A stretch of DNA of 64,000 nucleotides, taken from Latrodectus hesperus (taxonomy: Eukaryota; Arthropoda; Arachnida; Araneae; Theridiidae). The position numbers were made by a program, and so were the translations under genes. Shown piece by piece: positions 1 to 12,898 of the stretch. Positions within the stretch are counted from its first letter, which is position 1; every line of letters starts with the position of its first letter. The stretch is taken from assembly GCA_037975125.1 (NCBI GenBank), contig CM075858.1, positions 64,051,640-64,115,639 of the forward strand. Reading direction: 5' to 3'. The notes below the pieces were generated by a model, which saw nothing but the letters and a program-made list of their open reading frames with translations, was not told the DNA's origin and ran no database searches.

Positions 1-165
1 GTGGCCCACCCTATAAACTGGTTTGTGATGGTATGGCGCGGGCAACGCTACTCGCCTCCGTGACTTGGTTCACAGGTGTCCGCAGGGTAACGACAAATGA
101 GTAGCAGTTTCTGGCCTTGTTGTGGCATAGGGTTCGTCACCCAAGTGCCCGTCGTTGGAAAAAAA
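1..165. repeat. GC-richer repeat-like fragment cut by the window edge
   Basis: This block is clearly GC-richer than the sequence after it and stops at a run of eight A residues near 160-167, after which the AT-rich background starts. An abrupt composition step ending in an A-run is what the 3' end of a SINE or LINE on the + strand looks like. I cannot name the family, and the 5' part lies outside the window. Confidence 0.35.
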
Positions 166-565
166 ACATATGAACTAAGAAAGTGATGGTTATAGCATTG
201 CTTATTTTGCTGCCAACTCAAATATTTTTATCAGGAACAAAATCTGTTTTAATTAATCACAAACAATAGACCAATATGATTTTAATAAAACTTTGCTTGT
301 CTTTAGTAATACGATATCGAATGTGATCATTACATTGGAATGGCCTTCACACATGTATTATTCACTACTTTAGCTCATGGCAATTTTTCAGCAACTTAAT
401 TCAGGATGATAGTTGTTACAATCTCCTAATGTAAAAACAAAATTGATACACGTTTCTTGTTTTGTCACTGTCTTCCTACAATTATTGAAATATCAGCTTA
501 AATCTAGTTTAAAATTTGATTCATTTCTTAAATTTTCTAAACTATTGAAAACTCACTAAAAATGT
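166..565. other. AT-rich unassigned DNA
   Basis: AT-rich sequence with no ORF, repeat or RNA signal that I can support. Confidence 0.4.
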
Positions 566-1160
566 ACAGGTGGTTATCAAAATAATGGAAACACCTGTGA
601 ATAAAAGTGACATTTTTGAATGCGTGCTGCATAAACATTTAAATATAATATCTACCATTTTTTTATAAATAAAATGTATTTACTCTGGTAGCAAGTAACT
701 TTATTAAAGTTCTGTAAGTCTTGTATTTTTTTGAAAATCACTAAATGTCAGGCCTTATAAATTTTTAAAAAGACCGCATTTTTGGTACCCATCTCTTTGA
801 AGCAAATATGACCGAAATATCCCAACTTTTAGGATTATCTAAAGGTACGGTGTTTATTGTCATGACAGCTAATGGGTCAAAGCATGCTTGGCGAAATAAA
901 ATTATGGACGGAAAGAGAAGTTCATTGAAAGGTGGTAAAAGGTATTTAAGCGGATTGTTATGTCTAAAAAGCGAACAACTGCAGCAAAAGTGACAGTAGT
1001 GTTCAATCATCATTTGAAATCTCCAGTGTCAATGATTACAGTTGGAAGGCACCTTCATGAAAAGAATATTTAATACAGAGCAACTATTTCCAAGCAACTT
1101 GTCACAGATGTTAATGACAAACGTCATCTACAGTAATGTCACACTCACAAAATTTTTTCA
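566..1160 (+). mobile_element. 5' half of a decayed Tc1-like transposon
   Basis: The left end carries a Tc1-style terminal motif at 566-598 with ACAGGTG and CACCTGT arms. It is followed about 200 bp later by a degraded transposase N-terminus. The element appears to stop after the first third of the transposase. I see neither the catalytic domain nor a convincing right terminal repeat, although TAAAAGTGACAT at 603-614 and ATGTCACTTTTG at 1218-1229 form a short inverted pair. Confidence 0.6.
808..1150 (+). pseudogene. Tc1-like transposase, N-terminal DNA-binding part (broken)
   Basis: In an intact element this protein binds the terminal inverted repeats and catalyses cut-and-paste transposition. 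The first frame reads TEISQLLGLSKGTV, the helix-turn-helix typical of Tc1 transposases. It then shifts frame near 955 into KKRTTAAKVTVVFNHHLKSP and VGRHLHEKNI, the second helix-turn-helix region. Further on, KRHLQ followed by a stop and CHTHK corresponds to the RLQW-C linker before the catalytic domain. At least one frameshift and several stops break it, and the DDE catalytic domain is absent. The call rests on motif order and is firm at superfamily level only. Confidence 0.65.
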
Positions 1161-1737
1161 ATTGGGTGAGTACTTGGGCTTTGTAGAATATTTCTGAATA
1201 CATTTAATAAAATTTTATGTCACTTTTGAAATTTTGAAACATAAGGCTAGCTATGAATTCGTTGTAGGACTTCTTCATTATGTAAGATCCCGTACTTGAT
1301 GTCAGACATTGTTGAATAATTAAAGATGGGTTTGACGATTTACTTTTACATGTACATTTGTTGGGATTGATGTTTGGAATTTTCCGGGATTTCTTCTTTG
1401 CGATACATGAACGCATCATATTATAAAAAATTCTCTCACAAGACAGGTTCTAGTGAGTATTTTAATGTCTTAAAACGACTTTTACGCTGTTAATTTATTT
1501 TTGACCCGATGTCTAAACTTTTGAATCCTATTATTAATTACACTTTTATACGAAAAACTTGTTTTATATATTTTCATATGATTGTACAGGGATATAAGAA
1601 ATGCAGAAGTTTTTTGGTCATGGCTTTAATTCATTATCTATCATTATTTGTAAGTTATTGTTATATTTAGAAACTATTCTTCAATAAAAGTATTTCCAAT
1701 TTAATTTGCTGTATTTCTCTCATATATATATACTCTA
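1161..1737. other. AT-rich unassigned DNA
   Basis: No supported gene. A short (TA) run sits at 1722-1731, immediately before the SINE copy that follows. Confidence 0.4.
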
Positions 1738-1917
1738 TGGCCCAGCCCATGTGAGCCAAAGCCTACAGTGCCAATCTCTGTTTTCTTGACCGAGAGGTCC
1801 TTGGGTGCGAAGCATATGTTCCGATTAGGTGGTCAACCTAACGCGAAACCCCCAGTGTTTGGTTCCCAAGTATGCTTAGCACTCAGTTTATCGACCCACT
1901 AAAGAGATGAAAGGCTA
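1738..1917 (-). mobile_element. SINE body, 5'-truncated copy (family A)
   Basis: Read on the minus strand, this aligns with 12960-13150 through a shared body. It has CTTTCATC, then (G)GTCGATAAACTGAGT, then CTGGGGGTTTCGC, then GGTTGACCACCTAA, then GGACAT, then CTTGGTCA-GAAAACAGA and GGCACTGT, ending in a TTGG(C)TCACATGG motif. The tRNA-like head seen in the other copy is missing, as expected for 5' truncation. It codes for no protein. Confidence 0.75.
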
Positions 1918-2949
1918 CTTCAATATTTATGTTTCATAATTCTTGAGAGGTTTCGAGATTTTTACCCCTCTAAATCTATTAATTAGAAACTACATATTTA
2001 GGAAATATTTTTTAGATTAATTTTAAACATTTTTAAGCTTTCCGATTTGTTTTTCATGATAGCAACAATCATTATTTCTCTTTTAGTAATAACTGAAACC
2101 AGTTTTATTAACTGTGTAATTTCAGAGGAATGATAAAAAAAAATAAAAAAAGTTCCATTTAATCGTAGAATGTAGTATTAAATTTTCTAAACATACTTTT
2201 ATGAATTTTTGAATTCCGTTGTAGCGTACGCTCTTAAAAAATAAATATCTTTAATAATTTGAAAGACAACTTCGTTTCGTTAAATTTTGATTATTGCAGC
2301 TATATATATATTTCTGCTGCCCAATAGAGATAACGCAGTTAATAATCTCACTTTTGAATCATATCAAATGATGAATCGTCATCTGAGCTATCACGGCAGT
2401 TCACACCAGCAAAAAGACATTGAATCTATAGAACATTTAGCATGCAAATGCTTATTCAAAATAATGGTTTTTGTAACAGTCAAATATCAAACCCTCTGCC
2501 TTATAGCCACGAGTATTATGCATTTCCTCACCAAGCTTTTATCTTCCATTTTTATTATTTAAACAGTTATAAAAATATTTTCCTTTTTTGAATAAATGTA
2601 TGAATTTAAATTAAATATTTTCCTAACTATAAAAAACATATATTTTTAGTTTTCCAACAGTTTTAAGCAAATTTAAATAAATTTAAAATTATATTCTTCC
2701 TAAAACAATTTTTTGATCCACCCGTCATTTATTCTTATTTACAATGGTTAAAATATTCATATAAATTCTCATTCGTTTGCTATTTTCACTCCGAAAGATA
2801 AAATTGTATATTACTTCAAATATAAGTTTATGAAGCCATTTATTTGTATTTATTATGGTAGAGAAAGATGCATAAAATGTTTCGTGTTTTGAATTTAAAT
2901 TTATAGATGAAATTTAAGAGACTTTTTGATTAATTTAATATAATTTCCC
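1918..2949. other. AT-rich unassigned DNA
   Basis: Low-GC sequence with T and A runs. A 91-codon open frame at 2287-2562 has no recognisable motif and atypical composition, so I treat it as chance. Confidence 0.4.
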
Positions 2950-3500
2950 ATAGGAATCACTTTTTCTAAGGAATGTCTACATGTTTAGGAAATACTCCCT
3001 TTGTAAGGGAAATATAAAAGTGCGTTGAATACTTATTTCCAACAGGCTCCGTCAAAGGTTGCGAAACTTCGAAATATGTTAACCCTCGTTTTATATAAAG
3101 AGAGAATGATAATTGAACCACCAGGGTATTCGCAGAAAGAAGCAGAGAGCGCGAATTGAAATTCGAACACAATTCTCACTCAGAGGGTCTAGGGAGTCTC
3201 AATAAAACACGTACATACTAGAGCTCGGCCTGGTATGCCTCTCTCTAGTGTACCCTTTGAAGTGCATGCAAAGGTCGACTTCATTAAGTCGAATTATGCA
3301 CACTCGACTGTAAGTCTTGGCGGATAAAGTCGAGACCTTCTCTAAAAGGAATTCTTGCTCGTGCCTTTCGTAAAATGTTCCAACTCCTGAGGGCGGGCGA
3401 GGATATTTGCTTACAATGCTTGTTAAATAATAAGATTTTTGCGTCAAGTCCTTCATCTAACCCTGGTTTTAGTCCCCTGGTGGATTGTTGCTGTTATATC
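2950..3500. other. GC-richer non-coding island 1
   Basis: Composition rises sharply against both flanks. It contains an inverted repeat TCGACTT-CATT-AAGTCGA at about 3273-3290 and several near-copies of the GTCGA motif (3273, 3286, 3330). No ORF here resembles a known protein and no mobile-element hallmark is visible. It is a candidate conserved or regulatory block; an unrecognised repeat is the alternative. Confidence 0.35.
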
Positions 3501-4520
3501 AAGTCCAACATTAGATTGCATTTCTTCGTTTTATCACCTGGAACAAGCTGTTAATTTAAAACACTTTTCTGGCTGCCTGTGATCAAAGTTGGCGATGTAA
3601 ATGACTTGGGTTTAAAAGGCACCAACTCTTGTACATTATTTTCTATAAATGATTTCGATTTGTTCTATCTCTTCCCAGATATTTATATTTTTAAAAAATT
3701 AATGCAGCATTAATAAATATTTAGATAGCAAATTTAGATTTACACAGTAAGTTTGCCACCCAATTGGAAGTGTTTGCTAATTAAATTAATATTCCATGGG
3801 ATATTTTAAGCATAGAATTTAAGAAATGTAAATCTATTATACAAACGTATACATTTTAATTCGTTTGTAAATTAAGTTTTACATAAACTATAGAAATAAA
3901 TTTAAATGCAAATAATTTTTTTAGATAATAATTTATCAAAGATTTGAATATATATTTTCTTAAATTAAATATTTTCTTGACATATGTATTTTACAAAAAA
4001 CAAAGTGGTAAGTAAATTCAATTAGCTTTTTTTAATTTTATTTCGATTGGTTTTTATCTAATTCTTAAAAAAAACATTTAAATGTTCGATATTTAGAAAA
4101 AAAAAAAACTATTGTTGAAAAAATACTTTTATTTACTTTACGTAAGAAACTCTAATTTTGTATTGATATTTTACATTAGAGATTAATATAATAAGGAACT
4201 ATGATGCATTAGAAATACAAGTATTTTTTTTTCTTGTACAACATTTCTGAATAAAGTGTTAATGATTTAGCATTTGTTAATGTATAGAATTTTAATGATT
4301 TAGCATGATTGTGCCGTTCGCTATTCATTATTATTCGATAGCATTTTTCTAAAAAAGCGAGAATAATGGTATTTTGGGTACTACAGTTTGATTAAAGAAA
4401 TAACAAAAACAGGCAAGTAAGAGATTTATTCATAAAGATAATTTTGCGATACAAATGCAAATGACATTTAATTGGAAAAATATTTAATAATATATATGAA
4501 GAAATACGCATGAGAAACAT
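3501..4520. other. AT-rich unassigned DNA
   Basis: Nothing supported, apart from a short duplicated phrase AATGATTTAGCAT at 4261 and about 4293. Confidence 0.4.
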
Positions 4521-5180
4521 CGAATTAAATTTTTATTTCTGGTTTTAGATATCCGGGTTCGGAGGTTAACATTAATAACAACATCACATCTGAAATTCAG
4601 AGGCGAATCAATACTGCTAACAGATGCTCTTTTGGGTATTAAAAAGTATCTGAAATCAAATATAATTAAAAAGAAAAATAAGTTTTTAATTGATATAAAT
4701 GTCTAATCAGACCATATACTTATCAATACATTAGAAACTTGGACAATGACACATAAAGATGAAAATGCTCTTGGAATCTTAGAGCGGATACAAAAAGCCT
4801 TCTTTTGGAGACATAAGTTAATGGCTTATATCATAGACGATTAAATTCAGAACTCTAGCATGTCTTCAGAGAACTTGATATCACCAAATACATTCAAATC
4901 CAAAGAATTAAATGGTCTGGTCATAACATTAGAATGAACAAAGAATGTTGAATTTAGAATCTATTCTTGGCCAGTCGCTGTGGAATAAGAGTTAGAGCCA
5001 ACCCAATCTTAGATGGACTGACTGCCAAAAGAGGGGTCTCGCCATTTTAAGAGTCATCAATTGGAAAACCATGGCCAAAATTAGAGCCCTGGAGGAAAAT
5101 TTTTGAGAAAGGCCATGGCCTACTCAGGGTTGTCCTGCCACAGAGGAGGGAAAGAAGGTATTTTGTAAATAGGAAGAGAA
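4521..5180 (+). pseudogene. LINE reverse transcriptase C-terminal fossil
   Basis: The decayed frame gives SEVNINNNITSEIQRRINTA at 4557-4620, the thumb region just after the 'YLG' motif of a LINE reverse transcriptase. With frame changes it continues to CLIRP..., ETWTMTHKDENALGI, a stretch resembling GLYRRRYNSEL, then RELDITKYIKIQRIKW-GH-IRMN, NLRWTD and NWKTMAKIRA-WRK. That order is the usual tail of arthropod non-LTR elements. Multiple stops and frameshifts make it dead. The 5' part with the catalytic FADD motif is absent, which is normal for LINE insertions. The exact clade is uncertain. Confidence 0.72.
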
Positions 5181-7755
5181 CCCATGAAAATAGAATTGAA
5201 AGATTAATGTTAATTCGCTGAATATATTAAATAAGAAAAAATATCTTTTGTGTTATATTATTACGTTTATTTATAGAAGAGTTTTATGAAATTTACAATG
5301 TTTCACTTAGCAGTTAGAAATTCTGCTTTTGAATTAGAAAATTTTGCAGTGTATATATATATATATTATAAGTATTTTTCAATTTGGTTGAATTTTTACA
5401 ATTTTCGGGAGTAAATTTAATGTAGAAAATTTATCATATTGGTGTTGCTCTTTTTTAATTTCTTTCTGCCCTCTATTGGACATCCTTTTTAATTGATTTG
5501 CGGTCATGTTTTTAAATTTAGGATTGAAATTCTAAGAACAAGAAATCTCGTAATTTGTTTGACAGAGCTAAAATTTAAAGTTGAATTCTATGCTTTTTAA
5601 ATTGTTAGAAGTGAAGGTAATAAAATTTAGGAATATTTTCATAATATTTTTTTAGAAGAGAAAACATTTTTAATCACAAAGCCTGATTTGATCTTAGAAC
5701 ATGCAATTTTTTAAATCTTTATTAGGAAATTTATGAAAAATATATTCAATATTTATGAAATATTAATGAAAGTTAATATTTCTTTATTATATAATTTGTA
5801 TTATATATCTCATTGTATTATATTATTATATAAATACAATGAAAGTTTAAATACTTTTGCTTTCAGACGGTTTTTAGTTCTCCCATACATCCCATAAGTA
5901 AACTTTTACATAATTTGTCCATTTGATATTCTTGTGCCTTATATTTATTATATAATTAATAATGAACATAACAGATATACTTAAATATAAGAGGTTATTA
6001 AAGTATCAAAATATCTTGGACTTTTCCCATTCATCGAACATTTACTTAATGAAAATAGTGAATCAAAAAAGAAACAAGTAACAATCGTGAAATTACATAA
6101 ATAGCAAAATTATGTCCAAAATGTATACGAATCAAATTTGGCTGGATCAAGAAATAAGATTACTATAAATTTAAAACTTTAGCTATTCATAAATGTGATG
6201 AGCAAACATTTATTTGAGATTTGAGAGAGTAAAAGGCATAATAGATTTGGAAGTGAAAAACTTCTCTATAATCAAACTTGAACTGGGTCTGAACATCTTC
6301 CTAAATATGATATTTTGTTCAACAAACTGTGTTGTTCATCCGAATAATCATTCTTAATGTATTGGTTTTGAAAGAATAAACATGGCAAGTTATTACAGAG
6401 GGTATATCGGATGTAAAAGAATTATTGCAACAGGAGAAGGCCGAAGAATTGAAACCCAAGAAACCCCAAAACCTACAGTGACTGTTTCATATTGCAAGAG
6501 ATCAGAGTTCCGATTTGTCTAAAAACTTTTTCTTAGTTTTTTTTATAAAAATAACAATGCACTTTTACCGTTTATAAAATGTAATGTGTTTTTACTTTTG
6601 AATATCAAAAATCTGAATATTTTATTCGAATACTTAGACTATAATTGCGATTACAAAATTTATTGTGATTGTTGCCTTTTACATTAGAGACTAGAGCGTC
6701 AACTAGAATGACATCTAGAAGATAAATTATGATTTTATAACCCTGGTGGCGTGTATTGCTTCTTACATAGGACACCATAGCTCAGACTAATATAGAACAT
6801 AGCATTCTGATTACGATTTTGGAGTTTATGGCGTATGTTGGTTTAAGATTATGTGTACCGGAGTTTCGATTAGAATGGTACGAAATTAAAGTAGAGTGGA
6901 AAATAACAAATTAGAGACCTAAGGCTTTTAATAAAAAATAACTCTGATTTTAGAAATAGATAATCATTGAGTATGTTCTTAAGATTTTCTAATTAATCAC
7001 ATAATCCTAAGTTCAGTGTAAAGTTCTATAATTCTGTATTGTATCGTATAGTGGTAATACATCTGTTGCTCATTCTAATTTGGTATGAAACATTAATTGT
7101 ACATCAATACATCGGGAAGATACAATAAAATAAACAAATTATAGCTCCAAAACACGTCTAGATTTTTGTTGAAATGAATGCAATCCTATTGCAGGCTTTG
7201 AAGATTAATATTATATTTTGGAATATTAGTTAACTGTTTGGTTTTAAATGCAGAATGATGACTCATGAATACTTGAGAAGTACTGACGTTAGGCGGTTAT
7301 TCCCTTATTAGGAGAATGAGGAGGGTTGCCTTTTATAAAAAATATTAAATACACGAGATATGCATGATGTATACCAAAATCTCTTTTTTCAGAATGAAAG
7401 GTTTCAAATTCGATACCAAATACTGTTAAAATGAGTGTTGTATTTTTCTTTCTACATGCATGCCTATTATGGGTGCTTGAGAGTTTTCTTTATTTCAACT
7501 CTTACGAAATGTAAATACGGCATTTGAATGTAATTTTCAGCTTTTCATGGCATAGAATTTTTAAAATAATAAATTGACGATATTTTGATATTAAAAAAAA
7601 TTATATTGAAAATTCGTCCCACTATTTTTCACCTGTAAATTATTTAGATTTTATTTCTGTTGTGAATCAGTATTATTCTTTTTATATGCTAACAGAAGAT
7701 TGAAACACAAACCATCGTTTTCAGATAGTACTTCTTTATTTAATTCAACAACTAA
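5181..7755. other. AT-rich unassigned DNA
   Basis: Long low-GC stretch with (TA) micro-runs near 5350 and A/T homopolymers. A slightly richer patch at 6670-6900 shows no motif I can name. Confidence 0.4.
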
Positions 7756-7759
7756 ATTC

Positions 7760-8330
7760 TAAACCATTTATTCGATCCGGTGGGCAATACTTTGCCTCCC
7801 TTTACAAATTTAAAGTCGCCTCTTTGCAGTCGGAAGCGTGGAAAAGTTGTTTACGCGGATATATACGAGCCTCCATCTCCTCGGAATTGTTCATAAGAGC
7901 GGTCGAAATGAAACACCCTCTCTCTCCCCCCTGGCTGAAATTCAACTCATTTGCACACTGCGAAGTTCCCGGACTAGTATTGTCCGGCGCCCCGGGTTCT
8001 AATTACCACAAACCAACCACCCTTCTCTATCTGCCTTCCCCTCTGTACGCATCGCAGCCCCTGCAATTGCAATTGAATCCCCCCTTCCCACCAAGGCGGG
8101 GGAGGAGGAGAGGAATGGCATCGAATGTTCGATGCGGCATCTGATCTTTATAGATCCGCTATTGTGTCAATAATCCTGGAAGTCTGTGGAATGCAAGAGA
8201 ATTAATTTTGGGATTTTACCGGAAGCGTTGCCTAAATTTAGGAATCTCCTCTTTTCGGGTTGTGTTGTTGGCAGAGATTTGATCCACAGTCCACGGCCGT
8301 TTGGAATGCAAATTTGCTTTTATGAGTCCG
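7760..8330. other. GC-richer non-coding island 2
   Basis: GC rises from about 7775 to 8330. It includes CpG-containing stretches, a homeodomain-like TAATTA directly followed by a Runt-type CCACAAACC at about 8001-8014, and an octamer ATGCAAAT at 8306-8313. A 106-codon frame (7824-8144) is proline-rich and resembles nothing I know, so I do not call it a gene. It is a candidate regulatory or conserved non-coding element. Confidence 0.4.
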
Positions 8331-11279
8331 TGTTGACTATAGAGATTTAACCGAAAAGACTGTAAAATAAAAATCTTACTTTTGGGGAATTTTATTGAAA
8401 AACAGGGTGAGGCTCTCTCTACACACACCTACATGGTCATGAGAATATATGAAAAAAGTGATTATATTTTACACATTCTCTATTGAGATTTTTTAAATTT
8501 CTTTATCACAATAAATTCCCAACCATAACTTCTTCTAACTACAATTTTCAATTTTTCTTAATTTTAATAATTTTCTCTGGTGTTTCGAAGAAATGCATTG
8601 AATTATCTTCAGCTTCATTGGAACTTCGTTTACTGCATATAAATAGGTAAATTAATTTCATTATAGAACTGGACTTCGATTTCCAATGAAATCCAAATTA
8701 AATGTTTTTAATATATATGGTATTTGCTTATAGTGTTAAAGAATAAGAATTTATCATTTAAAATTCCATATAATTGTCTAACTCATGTTGTGACATAATA
8801 AGCTTAGTTCTCCGAAAAAGATTTCTCTTGACAAGAAATTTCAATGAATGTATCTATTCATTGAGGAATTAGTTTGGTAGACTTTAAATATAAACATCAA
8901 ACTAGCCAATTTATTTTCAACGAACTTATATAGTTTTTTTTTCATATAACAATGTTTCAATCTCTTTGTGAATCCTAAGCTATGAAACGTGAGTAGAGTG
9001 ATGGATGATAGCTATTTCGAGAAGAAAATGTTCCCCAGATGTTTTAAATAAAAAGACACCTTCGTGGATTGAAATGTTTTGGGTAAAGTGACAGATGTAC
9101 TGTAATGAAATAGTTATCTCGAAAAACAATTAAATGTTACTTCAAAGGATTATAGAGCATTCTGCAAAATTAATTGAAATATGAAACTCGTGTACATATA
9201 CCAGTCGACAAAGGCTTCTCTGATTTTGCTGAAATGTAGGTAAGATCTTCTGTTTCGTTTTGAGCAATGTCAATTGCTGAGAAGGAGAAAGGCATTATCT
9301 AAGAATTAGGATTTCTCTCTAGATATTAGACAAGACTAAAACTCAAGTACTCTAGATTGGAACTCAAGATGATGATAAATTTCGTAAGTTATTCAATTAA
9401 TAGGAAATAATGGATACGTTATGTCACTTAACAATTATTCAAGCTGAGCAAGGCTTAATGAGAATCAAAGAAAGACTTTTCTAGAACACACTTTATTCTT
9501 TTTTGGAAACATCAACCAATAATTTGACTTTCTTGTCATATTTAACAATATGAATCCGTTTGTGTCCAAATATATTTTGATACTGACAATAACATCTAAG
9601 AAAAACACTTCCAATTTTTAAACTGCAATAAATTAATTTGGGAAAAAGAATTTGAGATGACAACAATATTTTGTTTATTATTATTAATTCTCTCTTTTCA
9701 ATGTATGTATGATAAGGTAGGAAGATATTGTCAAAGCTCTCTAAAATCCACTATCTAATCTAAGAAAATTAAATATCTTTAATTAGTTATTTTTGATTAA
9801 CATAAATTTGTTATAAATAACAATCACAGTTTTTTTTATTTGTATTTCGTATATTATCACCAAAAATGTCGGTTTTGCGAAATGTTTGCACAGCGGAAGT
9901 GAAATAGAATATAGAATTTTGCATTTACAGTATTCAAAAGAAAGTGAAAGAAAAGTGGAAGAGTGGAACAAATAGATCTTTTAGTGGTGATATCAATTTG
10001 AGTAAAATTACTGTATTAAATTTATATCATGTGTGAATGGGGTAATTCCTAGATTTCGTACAGCAGTTAGGTTATGCAAAGTAATGTAAGAAATTTTTAA
10101 GGAGTTTTGTAACATGTTATATATATGGTCGTGGTCGCAATGTCATCCAAGTAAAATGATATCTCTAGAAATTGCAGGTCAAGTATTGAGAGTTTTCTTG
10201 GTCTCTGCTTTTAAATTACAGACTCCCACCCAATTGTTTCCATTTAATTGGTAAAGTCCAAATCTGGCCTAGATACAGGGAAGAATACTCTTTCACTAAC
10301 ATTTCCTTACGCAAATAATTTTTTCTCATAGAATTTCCCATTTGACTGAAGCGAAAACTTTTTACTGAAGCTATAAATGTACATAGAAAATATCGCAAAT
10401 AATTTAAGCAAAGTATTCTAAAGAAATTTTTTTTATGAAATAAGAGCTGATCTTTATTCAGTTTCGAATTCGAATCTGTAAATTGTTTCAGTGGTGAAGA
10501 TAAAGCTGTATTAATTAACGACTATTTTCTTAGTTCTAAAATTATTAAAAAGATAAAATTTTTCTTAAATTTCGAGATTTTATAAGTTTTCTTTTTTTAT
10601 ATTTCCCATAATTCTCAATTTTTATATCTAAATGCTTTACCACTTCAAATGACACAAATACACTGGCCTAACATATTTCAATGATTAATAAATTTACAAA
10701 GTAATATATTAAAATTAATAGTATGTATTGCTGGGTACTTTAAAAAAATGTACTGCCTTGTCAATAAACTCCTCATGTGCACTTTTCGACACAACTCGAA
10801 TATATCAAGACGTTGGTCAATTTCATGCTATGATTGGTCAAGTACTGAGGATTAATTTTAGTTTTTAAATCACTTATGTTCATTAGTTTTTTTGCGAAAC
10901 CAATTCCCTTCACAAACCTCCAAAGGAAAAATTATATTTTTGTTAATTCAAATAATTTTGTTGCCTAATTCATTTTTCTGCGAAAATGTAATCAAGCTAG
11001 AAAAATAAAATCATCTGAAGTTAATAACGAAATTTATTAATGGAAAGATGACTTAGACTTGTAAAGGAAACTACCTATAAAAACTGATATAACATGAGAA
11101 AAATGTATTAATTCTTGGAACAAATGCTACAAATTTGTTCATATATACACACTGTATTTTATGAAATATTAAATATCCAAATGTGTCAGGCCTTTAAATA
11201 CTTTAGATAAAAAAAAAGTTTGAAGTTAAAAAAATGATATAAGAATCTTCAGACTTTATTCTTGAGTTCTGCTCAAGAT
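8331..11279. other. AT-rich unassigned DNA
   Basis: Three kilobases with no convincing ORF, RNA gene or repeat family. Short open frames at 9783-9971 and 10216-10398 look like chance. Confidence 0.4.
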
Positions 11280-11960
11280 GGATACCGACTCTCTAAATTA
11301 TTGCATTCTTGCGCCTAAAACTTAGCGAAACGCAATTACATTCCGAAGTCGTCGATATCGGCGTTGCACTTCGCATGTGTCCCCTCTCCCCTTTGTAAAT
11401 CTGTTTACTGATCCAATAGGCAACCGACATTAAGCTGGAGTGGGTCCCTGCTGCTCTCCCATTGAATCAAAGCCCTCCCTTAGATTTGTTCCGTGGTAAC
11501 CATGCGCCAGCCGTAATTGGCGCAGAATGAAGGACCCATATTAGATCCCCAGATTAGCGCAGCCCCTTCAGTACTACCTTACCCTCCAGCAGTATCCTTT
11601 AACACCGAGGCAGTATACCTAGCCATGTAGACAGCATCTCCTCAATATATTCCTAGTCGCTGAGCATTCATGGCGGTATTACAGTACGGATTTCCCTTTA
11701 ACAACGCCGGGGCGTAATCAAAATGGACTTCCAACAATGCAACCCGCTCCTGGCAGGAAGACCGGTTTATTGTTCCCTCCGTTGCTAAATGGGAGGCTAA
11801 TAGCACAGGTACGGAAAAGGAGCAAAGGGGGTGCAGTGCATATATATATATATCCATATATATGGACAGTTGATATAATGGACAGAAGGGAAGCTTTGAT
11901 CCGGGGGGATTCTGTGTAAATGGTATTTGGGAGCGAGTGGTCAAAGAGGCGACTCCAGTG
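11280..11960. other. GC-richer non-coding island 3
   Basis: About 680 bp with near-balanced composition between AT-rich flanks. Visible features include ATATCGGCG, GTGGTAACCATGCGCCAGCC next to a homeodomain core TAATTGG (11491-11520), several GCAGTA repeats (11569-11618), and a short (TA) run at 11840-11852. Overlapping frames on both strands (11642-11987) have no family resemblance. It behaves like a conserved non-coding block. Confidence 0.42.
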
Positions 11961-12898
11961 TCCGGGAGAGGAGGAAGCTGGATTCAAAATTAATAAGGCT
12001 TATTGAGTTTGTCAAGTGAAAGGTTCGCCGGTGCTTAGCATTTGATTTGGGAGTGTTGTATGCGCCTGATTGTTTTGCTTGCTGACACTATATTTGCTGT
12101 AAATGGAATGCAATTAGCTTTTAGTTTGGATTATTGTACCGTTTTCAAGTATCAGTGTTAAAATTTCGAGAGAATATTCCGCGCACTTTGAGATGAGGTT
12201 CTAAGTGAACTTCGATTAAATCGGTATTTTGATTTAATATAGATATGCGATACATATGTCTGGTACTACTTTAACAAACGTATTTTAAATATAGCGCGAG
12301 ATTGTAGTTATAATTAATTCGTTAATGTAATGACATTTGAATTATTTAATTTAAAAATTTGAAAAAATAAAATTTTTTATAGTAAAAATATTTTTAGTTT
12401 TCTAATTTTGTATGCTTTTTTCTTGACCTTCTCATTTATATTTAGAAGGCCAATTGCAAATTTTACACAAGCACTTAAATCATAAAAATACAAATTTTAC
12501 ACAAAAAAAATCATACTCGCTCATAATTTTTGTGTAATTGCAATATCATGTTGTGCTATTAGCAACATACAAATATGTATGGTAAAGAATCTAATTGTAC
12601 TGTTAATATGGCTTAGTTAAAATATATAAAGTTAAAGATAACAATAAACATTTACTCTTTCTATGTGATTAAGTATAGCGTGACTTCATGCAATACTGAG
12701 TAGTTACAGTATTGTGTTGCCCATTAAAAAACTTTCTCAAATTTTGGTCCTTGTTTTCGTGTTTCTTACATTTTCGGAAGCACATATTTCATTACTATAA
12801 ATAAGCCTATAATATATTGTCAAATGGTGCAGTTTGTTTATTCAGAAATTTCAGAATAACTTTATCTGATGTGGTTCAATTACATATAACTTAGCAGA
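11961..12898. other. AT-rich unassigned DNA
   Basis: No gene supported. A phrase ACAAATTTTACACAA occurs twice within about 40 bp near 12460-12510. Confidence 0.4.
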
